From contig JAJEKV010000096.1 in NCBI GenBank assembly GCA_021234155.1, positions 541,501 through 605,500 on the forward strand: 64,000 nucleotides of DNA, given 5' to 3'. The notes under the pieces were generated by a model. That model saw only the letters and a program-made list of their open reading frames with translations, searched no databases and was not told the origin of the DNA. Origin of the DNA: Isoetes taiwanensis. Taxonomy: Eukaryota; Streptophyta; Lycopodiopsida; Isoetales; Isoetaceae. The position numbers and the translations under genes are program-made. Shown here one piece after another: positions 48,982-63,297 of the stretch; positions within the stretch are counted from its first letter, which is position 1, and each line of letters begins with the position of its first letter.

Positions 48982-49012
<31 letters not shown>
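48982..49012. repeat. (GT)n(GA)n microsatellite, 3' flank of LINE D
   Basis: (TG)n passes into (GA)n, then AAGTGAAGTGAAGTG, the antisense of the LINE D tail. Confidence 0.95.
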
Positions 49013-51972
<2,960 letters not shown>

Positions 51973-52050
51973 GAAGTGAAGTGAAGTGTATTATTGCGTC
52001 TTTGTGAGACCATCAGGTCTATAAGACAGTTATATACAATGTCATTTTAG

Positions 52051-55000
52051 TCAATCCTCATCTGAGACCCCCTCATGGGGATCCTCACTGCTCTCCTCTC
52101 CTTCCTCATCTGTCAAGTAGCTCTTAATAGCTTGAGTCCCTGCCTCCCTTAGTTGCATCATATCAATCAAGAAGCTTCCGGCTATAGTGGCTGGTAGGTC
52201 AAAAAATTGGTGCAAGCTGCTAACACCCGCGCCGTGTGTAACCCTCAAGGTCTGGTATGCTGGACAATATATGATTGCATGCTCTTCGTCCTCTACCTCA
52301 TCTGACCCACACATACTACATGTCCTATATTCTCGCGGAATATTATACCATCTCCCTACCTCAATCCCTAAGTGATGTGCACTTAGTCGCATCCTGCATA
52401 TGGCGTATCTTTTTTTCAGAGAGATGTTCTCATTTAGGTATCTCATTTCTTGCAATGTGGGATTCATCTTCTCCCGGTAGTGAAGCATTTTTACACCAGG
52501 GCTATGCCAGACTCTTTCCTGAACCGTCTCCCGCACCCATTCATGTATTCTATTTTTATTGGTTGCAAGATCTTCTATCCTGAGACCCCATTTGTGCATC
52601 CAAATCTGCCCTTCTGCATACCACCCTTTCTCAAATGTTTCCTTCATAGCCAATTTTGGATAGCTGTCTTCTTCTAGGTCACCCAATTTACTCAGGTATC
52701 CTAGGTATCGTGTGAGAGCTTCACACTCTAAGGGCATCATCCCACATTCAGCTAGCATCATCTCATAAGGGGTTTGCATTTTGACCGCGAGCTCCGTACG
52801 CAGGAATTTTTTTTGTATCTTCTCAATCTTTTGCCATAACTCCAGAGATAATCCTGGCCCCCACACCTCGCATCCATAAAGCAACACTGCCTGTACAAGA
52901 ACTTTAAAGAGCATCTTCTTTAGTTCAAACCTCCAGATCTCGGCCTTCACACATTTCTTCTGCATGGCAAATAGGGCCTTTAACCCTCCATTTACTCGTT
53001 GTTCTACTGTTTGATTCCATCTAAAATGCTTATCCACGATCACCCCCAAATATTTATACGTTTGTGTTATTCCAACTGTATCCCCGCGATATGTAAATGC
53101 AAATTTATGATCCAGCGTAGTACCAAAGAGCACAATTTTGGTCTTATTTAGGTTTACCTGCATCCCTATTGCCTCGCAGAAAGATGCCAAAATATCTAAA
53201 TGTTTCTGCATCCCATCCTTGCTGCGCGCAAGCAGAACAATATCATCAGCATATAGTAGTATACATATAGTATATCCTGCGAGACGTGTGCCATCTCCCT
53301 CAAGTGTACCTATCCACCTTTCTAGATCATCAATAAAAATGCCAAACATCGTAGGTGATAGGGGGCAGCCTTGCTTAACTCCCATGTTACTTTCCACCTG
53401 CTCACTGCATTCATCTTTGTATGGCAAGGACAGTTGCACCAGCACTTTCTCATATAACAGTTTTACCGCATCCCTGAGATGACTAGGCACATTGATTTTC
53501 TCCATACTTTCCCATAAACGGTCCCTACTTACCAGATCGAACGCCTTAGTAAAATCAACAAAGCCTGCAAATAATGGTCTTCGTGTCCCTTTCACTGAAT
53601 CCATCATAGCTCTAAATGTTACTAGATGATCTATTGTGGATTTTTTTGGTCTAAAGCCTGCTTGCCCTTTAGCACGTACATCCTGTGCCTCTGCCCAAAC
53701 ACTTATCTTATGTTCCACAATAGTTGCAAAAAGCTTTGCGAAGAGATTGCTTACCATAATCATGCGGTAGTTGTTTGCGTCACATGCATCTCCTGCTTTA
53801 TATATGGGGACTACCCCTTAATCTGCCATGCCTCTCGAACCCTTCTTGTGTTGCAAATTAAACATTTCGTTATTTTCTCCTTCACTCCATCTCCTCGCCC
53901 ATTTAAGCATCTCGCCACCAATCCCATGGTATCTGCCGCTTTTCCATTTGCTATTTTTTCTAGCCCTTGTTGCACATCTCCATATGTAAACACAAGATCT
54001 GTTGTAATACCATTCAAACCTTGTGATATGCCATCCATGTGGTACAACTTCTTCACTTGCGAGATGAGATCCTCAACCTTCAAATGGTGTTGGACTGATT
54101 TACTTTGTTTCATGCGATTCCGAATTTTTTATGGGTCGGTTAGTAGGTCAGCCACCATCTCATCCCGTTTGAGACGCAGATCGCCCTCTTTTTTGCATTT
54201 GGCGAGAGTTTTAAACTCTTTAATCAGCCCTACTCTTGCCCCGCCCATGGGCACTTTTGTATTGCCTTCTTTTTTGTTTACATTCCTCATCGAACCAGCC
54301 ATTGCATGGCAGCCCCTTTTTTCGGCGCCCCGACCTAAAGCATTTGTTTGCTGCTTCCATCACCAATGAAGTTAGCATCTCACTTTTCCAAAGAAGATTT
54401 TGTGGCCACGCTGCACTTTGCCACCTTTGATTCACAATATACCCTCGTATTCTTTTGATTTCCGCTTGTTTACATGCATGCCGCCTTTTTCTTTGTTCTC
54501 ATCACTCCCTAGTTCCCGCAATTCTCACATGTGAAATTATGGGCACATGATCAGATTCACTCCTTAATTCTGGGATGTTCATATATGTCACATGTTCTAT
54601 AAACTGCTCTGCCGCCATAAAGTAATCTACAATACTCTTTCCTCTACAAGTGCAACGGGCTGTATCAGGGAATTTTTTAATGCCATTATAAATAACCAAA
54701 TTAAGACTGCAACACATATTTAGCACATGAGTTCCCATGGGAGTGGGCCACCTATCCCTATCTGTTGATTTTCTCTTCCATCCTGCAGCATCTAACTCAT
54801 GGTCATCAAGTTGGTCCATCCAAATTGGGTCGCCTGTGTTGCTGGTTATTGATGCCTGCTTCCCTGCTGTTCTGCCATTAAAATCTCCTAGTATCACAAT
54901 GTCCCCCAATGCCATAAGATCAAGACTGTCCTGCTCTAATTGCTGAAACGGATCGTCCATGTCCAGATTATATTTTTGGTAGGTACTTCTCTTTAGCGGT

Positions 55001-55345
55001 GGAAAATAGCATCCCGCAAAGAAAACTTTTTGCTGCTTCCCGGGCAACTCCACCCATATGTATTGATTAGTATCTCCTTTTTTTATTAGTCTTGCCAAAT
55101 GCGCCATTTCCTTCCTGATGTAACATGCAATCCCGCCATATCCTCTCCTACGCCATCCTTTTCTATTCCATACTGAATGCAAAACATTAAAACCTTGAAT
55201 TTCCGGTAAACCACTCTCCTCATGCTCCCAAGTTTCTGTAAAGAAAACCATGTCTACTCGTTGCCAGAACATCCGCCATAGTGTCGATCTTTTTACTGGT
55301 CAAGTGATTGATGTTCCACGCCATTACCCTGATGGTCTCTAATTC
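52051..55345 (-). pseudogene. LINE E ORF2 (endonuclease-reverse transcriptase)
   Basis: Directly after the ORF1 UAG the frame reads ELETIRVMAWNINHL, the endonuclease start. After a frameshift near 55270 come FFTETWEHEESGLPEIQGF, GGIACYIRKEMAHL, AGCYFPPLKRS, ILGDFNGRTAGKQ and SDHVPIISHV. A broken linker (53811-54435) includes EKIANGKAADTMGLVA. From 53763 an intact 570-codon frame covers the reverse transcriptase (GFRPKKSTIDHLVTFRA, GFVDFTKAFDLVSRDRLWE, GVKQGCPLSPTMFGIFID, LLYADDIVLLARS), thumb (YKYLGVIVDKHFRWNQ), HHLGIEVGRWYNIPRE, zinc knuckle CSMCGSDEVEDEEHAIIYC, and end at 52051. At least three frameshifts or stops lie in the N-terminal half. Catalytic residues that can be seen are intact. 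Confidence 0.9.
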
Positions 55346-56660
55346 CTATGGAGATTCTGCTTCAATAACGACCCTGTCCCCTCTCCATGTTGCTTTTTTC
55401 CCTTCCTTCCTCGCCTCTTTCATTTTTAAGATTTCCCCTTTTTTTTGTTCATACTGCATTTGTGTTAAATCGTCGTTAATCCAGATGTTCTCCCCACTCA
55501 AGGTTTTGCGCTGCTTCAATACACTCAGCTTATCTCCTTCGCTTGCAAATCTTACCAACACATTCCTGTTGTATCCATTTTTCTTCCCTACCCTGTATGT
55601 TTCGAGGATGCCCACGGGCTGCACTTTCATTTTCTGAGTAAACAATTCCTCCACAACATCCCTAATATTTTCATTATCTGTTTCTGGTAGGCCTGCAATA
55701 CGGACATTCAAGGATTTCTTCTGCCTCTCTTGTTTTTCTACCAAATCGTTTACACGGTCATGGAGTTTATTGACTACCTCAACAAATGTTTCTTTCCCAG
55801 AATCGTCTACTCCTTCATACTGTTGATGTATCCCAGTCTCCTTCAGACTTGCTAACTGATTTTTTATGGATGCATTTTCAGTTTTGATTGCAGAAAAAGC
55901 TTCAGTCATACCTTGTAGAAGTCGTAACATCTCCGCTTCTCTTGCTGCTGCCTCTTGTCTTGACTGCTCCATCATTTCGAATATCTTCATCATCATTGTT
56001 CTTGATGCCGACAGCTCGCTCAACATTTGGCACATCATAAATTGCAGACCGGATTGCCCCTGCACTCCCAGATTCCCACCTCCCATCATGCCAAACAGAG
56101 CTGGAGAAGATACAGCTGTGGTTCTACCCTGCCCATCTGCATTTACGACCTGTTCTGAGCCCCCTGTTCCCCCTGTGTTCTCTGTATTAAGCAAATGCAA
56201 GTTCCCTGTTTTAGAGAGATTCGAATCCCCTGTTTTTCCGAGCGACCCAGTAGCCTTTTGCAAGGCCAAGCCCCCTGTTTTCAGATTCGAAATCCCTGCA
56301 AAATCCCCTGTTTTGGTTGTGAATGATCCGGCAGCCACCTGCGAAATCTCCGAAAAACCCCCTGTTTTTGCCAGCCAGGGCCCATCCGACAAGCCCACCA
56401 GTGATTCGGCCTGCTCCCGTGGATCCCATGTTCGATTTGCGTGTCCAATGCATCGACTCCAACCTCGCCAGGCTTATTTCTTTTCTCTTCGATTCCGACC
56501 TCTCCACTAATGCATCCGATTTGTTTATAGTTTTTTTTGTATGAATGGCCCCCTCACCTATGTCACCTAATGTTCCCGAGCCGAGAAGATGACCCCTCCC
56601 CTCGATTTTCCTGCTTCCATCTCCCTCAGACTTTTTCTTTGCCCTAGTTTTGTGCGCCAT
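55346..56660 (-). pseudogene. LINE E ORF1 (L1-type RNA-binding protein with KTG repeats)
   Basis: Start MAHKTRAKKKSEGDG at 56660; one frameshift near 56400 leads into the long frame that ends at 55346. The N-terminal third has about six K-T-G repeats (LAKTGGF, TTKTGDF, NLKTGGL, LGKTGDS, LSKTGNL), coded by repeated CCCCTGTTTT on the plus strand. A coiled coil follows (MEQSRQEAAAREAEMLRLLQ), then SLNVRIAGLPETDNENIRDV (RRM core) and LVRFASEGDKLSVLKQ, IWINDDLTQMQYEQK (C-terminal domain). The C-terminal half closely resembles LINE B ORF1. The UAG stop (55346-55348) is in frame with ORF2. Confidence 0.87.
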
Positions 56661-56666
56661 GGAGAT

Positions 56667-56792
<126 letters not shown>

Positions 56793-56905
56793 ATTTTAAC
56801 GTCACGCTACTAGGCAGCATCCAACTGGACATATGACCACACACCACACTACATTGCAAGAGATTAAATTGACACATTATACACCATTATTGCATGGCTT
56901 TGCCC

Positions 56906-56954
56906 AGAGGGAGAGGGAGAGGGAGAGGGAGAGGGAGAGGGAGGGAGAGAGAGG
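56906..56954. repeat. (GGGAGA)n minisatellite
   Basis: Six-base purine repeat passing into (GA)n, immediately left of the Harbinger MITE. Confidence 0.9.
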
Positions 56955-56956
56955 CA

Positions 56957-57634
56957 TTGGCCACATGTGAGCTGAGAGATCGTGAGAGATGAAACGAGAG
57001 ATAAATTGAGAGGAGAGATAATGAGAGTGATGCTCGCATTGAGAGTAAATTCACCCCTAACTACTATTAGGGGCATTCCCATATACGTGGCCCATTAGGT
57101 TTGGTCTTCCTCAGAATTTTTTTGAAGGCCCGTAAATTTTTTTGAAGGTATCAGGAAGGAGATGAACGAATTCGGGAGATCTATTATGCAAAGTGGGCTC
57201 CACGGCGTTTTTGTTGCTGCGCCGTGGATTCTTTAATGTTTCTACTCCAAATAGATTTCCAGATCTGAAACTTTAGAGGTTTGGCAGTGCAAAAAAATGG
57301 TTTTGTGCACAAAAGCTTAAACAACCGTAGCCACATCTCGAGAACGGCCATAGACGCATAACTGCATCTCAAGAACAAGAAGGAATAGAAAAGGGGCAGT
57401 CGGGGTATCAGAAAAAGAAAAACCGACGTTTATCTTTTATTATTGCATTTATCTTTTGTTTTTGCCCTTTAACGACCTTGTTAAGCATCGAGAGATTATT
57501 ATATCTTGTTATCTCTCATGCTATACGGTATAAAAATTATCTCTCGCCGTATAGCACGAGAGATAAAAAATTAAGTTTGGAGCATGTGGCCGATGAGAGA
57601 GGGAGAGAGAAAATTAATTTTGGAGCATGTGGCC
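56957..57634. mobile_element. Harbinger-type MITE
   Basis: Ends are TTGGCCACATG (56957) and its inverse CATGTGGCC (57626-57634); an additional copy of the right end stands at 57583-57591, separated by a GA-rich spacer. The interior (680 bp) is non-coding and includes the subterminal hairpins ACCCCTAA...TTAGGGG (near 57050-57073) and TATCTCTCG...CGAGAGATA (57537-57565) also found in the larger elements. Both flanks are purine repeats. Confidence 0.7.
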
Positions 57635-57681
57635 GGAGGGAGGGAGGGAGGGAGGGAGGGAGGGAGGGAGAGAGAGATGCC
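57635..57681. repeat. (GGGA)n to (GA)n purine tract
   Basis: Pure purine run between the MITE and Harbinger 2. Confidence 0.93.
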
Positions 57682-58127
57682 TTGGCCACATGCTGACTTA
57701 GAGAAGGTGAGAGAGAATATGAGAGAATACGAGAGGTGAGAGATAATGAGAGATGGATGAGAGTGGGAAAACTCAACTCTCACCTTGAGAGATGATTCGC
57801 CCCTAACAGCCGTTAGGGGCGTTTCCATTAGCCACTAACTTAACAACCCCCTAAAATTATGTCGCCTGAATTTCATGACTGAAAATTTTCCCTCATCGAA
57901 ATTCCGGGGCGCCATTTTCTCCAGTTTCTTGGTCTTCAACACCGCGCAATTCCTTGAATTCTCTCTAATTCTTCCATCTGCGCTATTGATTTCCGGCCTA
58001 GAGGTATTTCTCAGCCCTTTCAATCCTTGTTAATTCATTTGAATTCGATCTTACATTGTTCTGTTTTCAAATTCTAGCCCGGCAGGTATTGTTTCTTGAT
58101 TGATTAGCTTGATTTCTATAGACTCAA

Positions 58128-58475
58128 ATGTCTAAGGCAACCAGATCTGCTCTGCTATCAAGCAGCAAACCCTTTGTGCCTCCTCGCATTGAGAAAATGG
58201 CTCCAAGGAAGACACGAAAGATGACAGAGCAGATTTCAATGAACGTGAGCTTGGAGACAAATTCTGAGCCTATTGTAACAGCTCCTCCACCAGAGGAAAG
58301 AAGATGCAAGCGAGTTCTCAACAAAATCCAAGCACCTCCCAGTACTGTGAGTGATTCTTCTCAGCCCGATAATTCAATGGCTCTTGTTGTTCAAGAAAAA
58401 GAAAATCCCAAGCAAATAGACACAAAGAATAGGAAGGTTGGCTCTGATTGTAGCATTGGATTTTTGTTTACTTGA
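58128..58475 (+). pseudogene. Harbinger 2 ORF1 N-terminal remnant
   Basis: The 115-residue frame starts MSKATRSALLSSSKPFVPPR and runs KTRKMTEQIS, PPEERRCKRVLNK, MALVVQEKENPK. It parallels the N-terminus of Harbinger 1 ORF1 (KAFVPPRRKK, QALVVVDPNSD) and then ends, with no Myb/SANT region downstream. It is an internal-deletion remnant. Confidence 0.6.
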
Positions 58476-58788
58476 CATTTTATCTATCTTTTCTCTTCAC
58501 TTTCTGATTGTGACTGTTACTGTAGTGCATAGAGTGCTGAGGAGTACGTATCTGGTTTTAACTATTAACTGGTTTTAACTCTCAAATTTTAAGCTCTAAA
58601 AGACAGGCCAATAGATGTGGTCAATTTCTTTTGTACTGTAGTTTTATTTTGAATAAAATCTCTATTTCAACATTCAGTTATTCTAGCAGAATCGTGTTGT
58701 TTGTATTGATGACTTAATACATGTCCAGATGAGATGAAATCAATAAGATTCGATAACAAGAAAGAAAGAACAAATTATGAAAGAAATA

Positions 58789-60113
58789 TTACAACAGCAC
58801 ATGCCCATCCAAGTTCTCAAACAACACATGCCTCATCTGATCTTCTTGTTTCTTCAAACTTCTGTTAATAGCTTCAGTCTCATAGGAATAAACTGGATTA
58901 GGTTCTTCTTCGAGAGGCAGCATGTCCCATCCCATGTCTTCCATAATACAAAAGTTCCAAAGCACACAAGCAGCATGTATAATCTTGGATGCCTTGCCAA
59001 CATGCACAGACAGATGTTTGAGAATTTTAAATTTCTCTTTCACAATCCCGAACCCATTTTCCACACAAACTCTACCCTGCGAATCTTTTTATTAAACTTG
59101 CCATAAGGTCCATGATTCTGTGGAAAAACTTTCAAAAGGAAGGGTCTGGCAACATAGGAAGAATCGTCAAGCAAAAGTGGAGGAATGTTAACCTGGATTT
59201 GGTCTTCAGTGGGTTGACCTTTCTTCAATTTTCTGCCACTCAAGGTCACAACTGGTTCTTTCAAGATTAGTTTGAATGCAATTTTGCTGTATATGGAACT
59301 CTTCTTGAACTGATTTGAGTCATGGACTGATCCAGCTTTTGTAACACAGACATTTATAAATAGCCTGTTGTGTATGACAATACCCTGCAGAAGACATGAC
59401 TGCCTTTTGTGTCGACTGTAATAGTCATCACCTTTTGTCACTCTTCTTGAGTTTTCTCCATAAAAAGATATGGGACCCGTCAACAGCACCATACACATTT
59501 GGCAATCCTGTTGCATCATGAAAATTCTTTTATACATTGAGTTAGTCTTGCTCCAGAAGGCATGGCTACAAACCTTTTGTAAAGCATTGTCTTCAATGCC
59601 AACACTAGTGTAATTTTTTTAGAATATTTCTGCACTGTATCCTCTGACCCACATGCAAAGGCATGTCACCGTATGCCAGAAAGTAAAGAACCATGGCTAC
59701 AGCTTTCCTGGGATCAACAGGGGGCCTAACCTTAACCCCTGGCCTAATCAAATAGGGGACAACAAGGCCGACTAGTCTCTCAAAGCTGGCCCTCTTCATT
59801 CTGTAAAATTGATGCCACATATCATCTTCAAAAGAAGCTATACAATTCCATGCGTGATTATCTATATTATCCCACTGTGTTCTTTGTCTTCGAGCAATCC
59901 AAAACCTTCTAGGTGGCCTTCTAACCTGGCATGATCCAAGGCAGCACAGAAGAACAGACTGTTATTTTCTTGCAAGTCACCGTCATCGAATAGATTCATT
60001 GGGTCTTCAAGCTTGTTTAGCTCAAGAAGCTGCAAACAGAACCTTTGGAATGCGAATCCGATTGTAAGAGCATGCAACAGCATGGCAATCATTCCGAGAA
60101 TCACTGGATCCAT
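58789..60113 (-). pseudogene. PIF/Harbinger DDE transposase, pseudogene of element 2
   Basis: Start MDPVILGMIAMLLHALTIGF at 60113. WDNIDNHAWNCIASFEDDMW, FYRMKRASFERLVGLVVPYL and DPRKAVAMVLYFLAYGDMPL follow, then, with frameshifts near 59900, 59620 and 59540-59450, the DDE part: GSVHDSNQFKKSSIYSK, LLDDSSYVARPFLLKVFP (second Asp) and RVEFVWKMGSGL or, in the next frame, MENGFGIVKEKFKILKHL (Glu region). Its C-terminus continues through ACVLWNFCIMEDMGWDML to 58789. Several frameshifts make it inactive. It keeps the central GSVHDS segment that Harbinger 1 lost. Confidence 0.85.
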
Positions 60114-60429
60114 GATAGAACGGCCGGCAAATGGAACCCTATGCAAAGAACACAGCAAACGAAATATCCCACAAAGCTTACCTACCAGTAGGAACAGGGG
60201 AAGAAATATCCCATATTTTGGAGGCCGATTCAAAATTGGAGGGGAATTATCCCACAAAAACTTGACCTATCGGAATGATTCGATGGAGTAGTTCTCAAAA
60301 TTTGAGGCCTAACGGACGCTGTTAGACCTCGAGAGACAATCTTCTCTCCTCTCCTCCTAGAAAAATACGTACAATTCTGAGAGGAGTCGTATAGGATGAG
60401 AGACGGGTATTTTGGCAAGCATGTGGCCA

Positions 60430-60432
<3 letters not shown>

Positions 60433-60482
<50 letters not shown>
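60433..60482. repeat. (GA)n microsatellite, 3' flank of LINE F
   Basis: Uninterrupted tract between Harbinger 2 and the ATGAAATGAAAT tail of LINE F. Confidence 0.96.
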
Positions 60483-60486
<4 letters not shown>

Positions 60487-61724
60487 AATGAAATCTTTAT
60501 TATTACGCTGTGAGACCATCAGGTCTAGAAGACGTTCAAGAGATACATTCAACATTGTATATTATATTATCTAATATGTCTTTAGGTAAGAACATATTAG
60601 TGCTCTCCTCCTCAAAGTCAAACTCACTAACTCCTATCATTGATTTTAAACTTCGAATGTTGGTGTTTCGTACCTGCATAACCTCTACTAGAAAACGCCC
60701 AATTGTGACCGAAGGTAGGTCAAAGAAGCTTACCAAGTTTGTTACGTGTATACCAAATTTCATGCGAATGAATTGATATGCCGGGCATGTCAGAATGACA
60801 TGTGTCTCGTCTTCCACTTCATTTGATCCACAAACCTTACAGCATCTCAATGCATGTGGTATTTTGGCCCAACGCCCAACCTCCACCCCCGGATGGTGAA
60901 AGCTAAGTCTCATTCTGCTTATCGTATGTCTAAGTTTCACTGACAGACCAGCCTTAAGATATGCTGCTTCTCGTAACTCAGGGTTCATGACAGTTCTATA
61001 ATGTTCTTTCTTAACTTCAGGTACATTCCACATTTTGTGGATGGCATGCCTTCTCATCCAACCCTTAATGTCATCCTTATTGGACTCTAGGTCTGCAATG
61101 TTCATTCCCCACTTTCCAAGCCAAAGCACAATGTCAGCAAACCACCCCTTTTCCCGACTGTTTTCATACACCATGTGAGGCAAGCACGTCGACTCTGTAT
61201 GTACCTGAATCTTACATAGATACACAAGGAGCCTAGATAAAGCTTCCAGCTCCAAGGGTAGCATTCCACATTCTACTAGCATCATATCGTAGGGCGTCTG
61301 TACTTTAGTGCCTAATTCTGCATGAAAGAATTTTTTTTGTACCTTTTCAATCCTTTTCCAGCTATCTATAGAAAGCCCTGGACTCCAAACCTCACAACCA
61401 TATAGTACAACTATTTGTACAAGCGATATAAAGAGCATTTTTCTCAAACTAAAATCCCATATTTCAGCTCGGTAGCATTTTCGTTGCATGGCATATAACG
61501 CCTTCAGACCTCCATTAACCCTCTACTCAACCGCTTGATTCCAGCTAGGACTTTTGTCTACCATCAGACCCAAGTATTTAGAATTATCTACAATGTCCAG
61601 TTTATTCCCCTTAAAGTAAAAAGCATACTTATCCACTTTGTTGGCACCAAACACTATCACCTTTGTCTTGGCCATGTTCACTTTCATACTTTTACTATCA
61701 CAAAAGGAAGCCAGGGCATTGGCG
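60483..61724 (-). pseudogene. LINE F, 5'-truncated ORF2
   Basis: Truncated just before ASFCDSKSMKVNMAKTKVIV, it then runs through NSKYLGLMVDKSPSWNQAVE, one in-frame stop near 61522, QRKCYRAEIWDFSLRKML, QIVVLYGCEVWSPGLSID, LGTKVQTPYDMMLVECGMLP, REKGWFADIVLWLGKWGMN and VEVGRWAKIPHALRCC to zinc knuckle CKVCGSNEVEDETHVILTC, ending LPKDILDNIIYNVECIS at 60536. The short 3' UTR has AGACC-ATC-GGTCT-like pairing, then a TTTCA tail and (TC)n. It is most like LINE B. Only one break is seen in about 390 codons. Confidence 0.88.
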
Positions 61725-61802
61725 CTAGAGAGAGAAAGTGTCAAGATAAGGAGAGAGAAAGTGTCAAGGCACTAGAGAGAGAAAGTATCAAGATAGAGGA
61801 CA
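61725..61802. repeat. GA-rich tandem repeat at the 5' edge of LINE F
   Basis: AGAGAGAAAGT(G/A)TCAAG recurs three times (about 61728, 61752, 61775) with short spacers. It is the target-like purine flank, here a 24-bp repeat and not pure (GA)n. Confidence 0.8.
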
Positions 61803-62004
61803 TCCTTCTACTCTCAAACCATTACTTCATGGGCACAGAATAAACTAACATCTTCCAACCGTGCAATCGTTGGATGCGTAAGCATATTGTTTAGTTATGG
61901 AAAATTTGTATCCTAATGACTGCAAGTTTTTGAAGTGCCCTTCAAAAGAATGGAAGGGCTGCCATGCAAATTTAACCCTTGCTAGCAAGACAACTAACAA
62001 TTAG

Positions 62005-62030
62005 CCACGTCAGCTTTCTAACACTATAAA
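62005..62030 (+). promoter_or_regulatory. Putative core promoter of the PNPase-like gene
   Basis: CCACGTCA (an ACGT-core bZIP-type site, 62005-62012) is followed 12 bp later by TATAAA (62025-62030). That would place transcription start near 62055-62060 and a 5' UTR of about 250 nt. Two short upstream ORFs lie in it: an ATG near 62129 with 5 codons, and an ATG at 62208 with 12 codons. The assignment rests on sequence words and position only. Confidence 0.45.
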
Positions 62031-62306
62031 ACTCGCTTATAAATCTTTGGTACCCGAGGGGTTAACAAATCTCGTTAGGATAAGGCAGCTAGCCAATTCA
62101 ATCTGTTGGCTGGAGTGTCCGTCCGTCGAATGCTGGTTTCAGTCTAAAACAGGATTCAGTTTCTATAGAAAATTTGTATTCTGGATAAGAGAAGGAAGAC
62201 ATTCTGAATGGAGTCGATGGCATTATCACACCGGATGAGTTTATAGCCGTGGAGAGCTGCTTCAGGCCAGAATTCAGCTCAGGAACAAACTTCCTTGTAG
62301 AAGACA

Positions 62307-63297
62307 ATGTGGGCTTCAAAGGGAATTCTTCAAGCCTCGCATACGCAGATATGTTTACCACAGCCTCTTTCAGCTGTATCTCCGTTTAGCCAGTCTTGCT
62401 TCTGTTCCACTTCTCTACCAGCTTTTCCTATTGTCCATTCTGTAACAGCACTATGCAAGGAAGAAACAGGAAAAACAGAAGACCAATCCAATGATGGGGA
62501 TGCCAAACCTGCTTCAAAAACTAGAAGACCCAGAAGGCGAAAGGTTTCTGCCACAGCTGAGGTCGTGAATGGCCATATTGATGTGCAGAGCCCATTTGCT
62601 GGACCCTTGTTAAAGCCCATGTCCGTTAAAATTCCAGTGGGTGATAGACATGTAAGAATTGTGTTGTTACATGGCACATAAAATTTGTATTTATGAGAAT
62701 TGCGGTGCATCCTAAGCTTCTTACAGTAGTCAAATATAGTTATGGGCTTAATAGTATGACACAGATGCCAAATTTGAAGATACGAACATAAGCACATTTC
62801 TGATAGTTTTGAATGTCCTGATGAGAAATCGCATTCTCCTGTTCATGAGACTTTGACTCTATCCCCGATGCTTCCAGCATGTGGCTATCCTGTTTTGTGA
62901 TTTTCGTCATAAACGAAAGAAAGGTTGAAGAGTTCATTAGAAATGAGGTTGATAGTTGGGAAAGGGAATAATTCCAAGGAAAGGTAGGTATTGTATAAAA
63001 ACTGTCTATCAAACATGAAACATTTAACAATGTCCTAACTCCAGAGATTGCTCATCGGAGTGTGCAGTTGAGGATGACATAGAGAGACACTGAGGAAGTC
63101 TTATGCATAAGGATGGCATGCACAACTGGCTTTAGAGAGTGTGATATTTATCCGTAAATGAATTATAATTATGACTAAACATACTCTAATGATGTAAGGG
63201 CTGTAGCTGATACATAATGCACCTGCAGGTAACCATCGAAGCAGGCTTAATTGGACGGCAAGCTAGTGGATCTGTAACAATTACAGATGGTGAAACT
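62307..63297 (+). CDS. PNP: Polynucleotide phosphorylase, organellar, first two exons (partial)
   Basis: Exon 1 is 62307-62651 (115 codons) with donor GTAAGA. The 577-bp intron (62652-63228) ends in CTGCAG. Exon 2 is 63229-63297 (23 codons) with donor GTAAGT. Both junctions are phase 0. Joined, the protein passes from MSVKIPVGDRH directly into VTIEAGLIGRQASGSVTITD-GET, the start of the first RNase PH domain of plant organellar PNPase (3'-5' phosphorolytic exoribonuclease and poly(A) polymerase, homotrimer). The first about 50 residues are rich in Ser, Pro and Cys with few acids (ILQASHTQICLPQPLSAVSP), fitting a transit peptide; a basic linker (SKTRRPRRRK) follows. Plastid or mitochondrial destination cannot be told. 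The start is the first ATG in this frame. Remaining exons lie beyond the window. The exons are intact, making this the one likely functional gene here. Confidence 0.8.

Larger units (their letters stand above)
57682..60430. mobile_element. PIF/Harbinger element 2 (2.7 kb)
   Basis: Ends TTGGCCACATGCT (57682) and the inverse AGCATGTGGCCAA (60418-60430). It has the same convergent layout as Harbinger 1, but ORF1 has lost its Myb domain. Hairpin CGCCCCTAAC/GTTAGGGGCG lies at about 57792-57815. The flanks are GA repeats on both sides; no clear 3-bp target duplication is seen. Confidence 0.85.
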
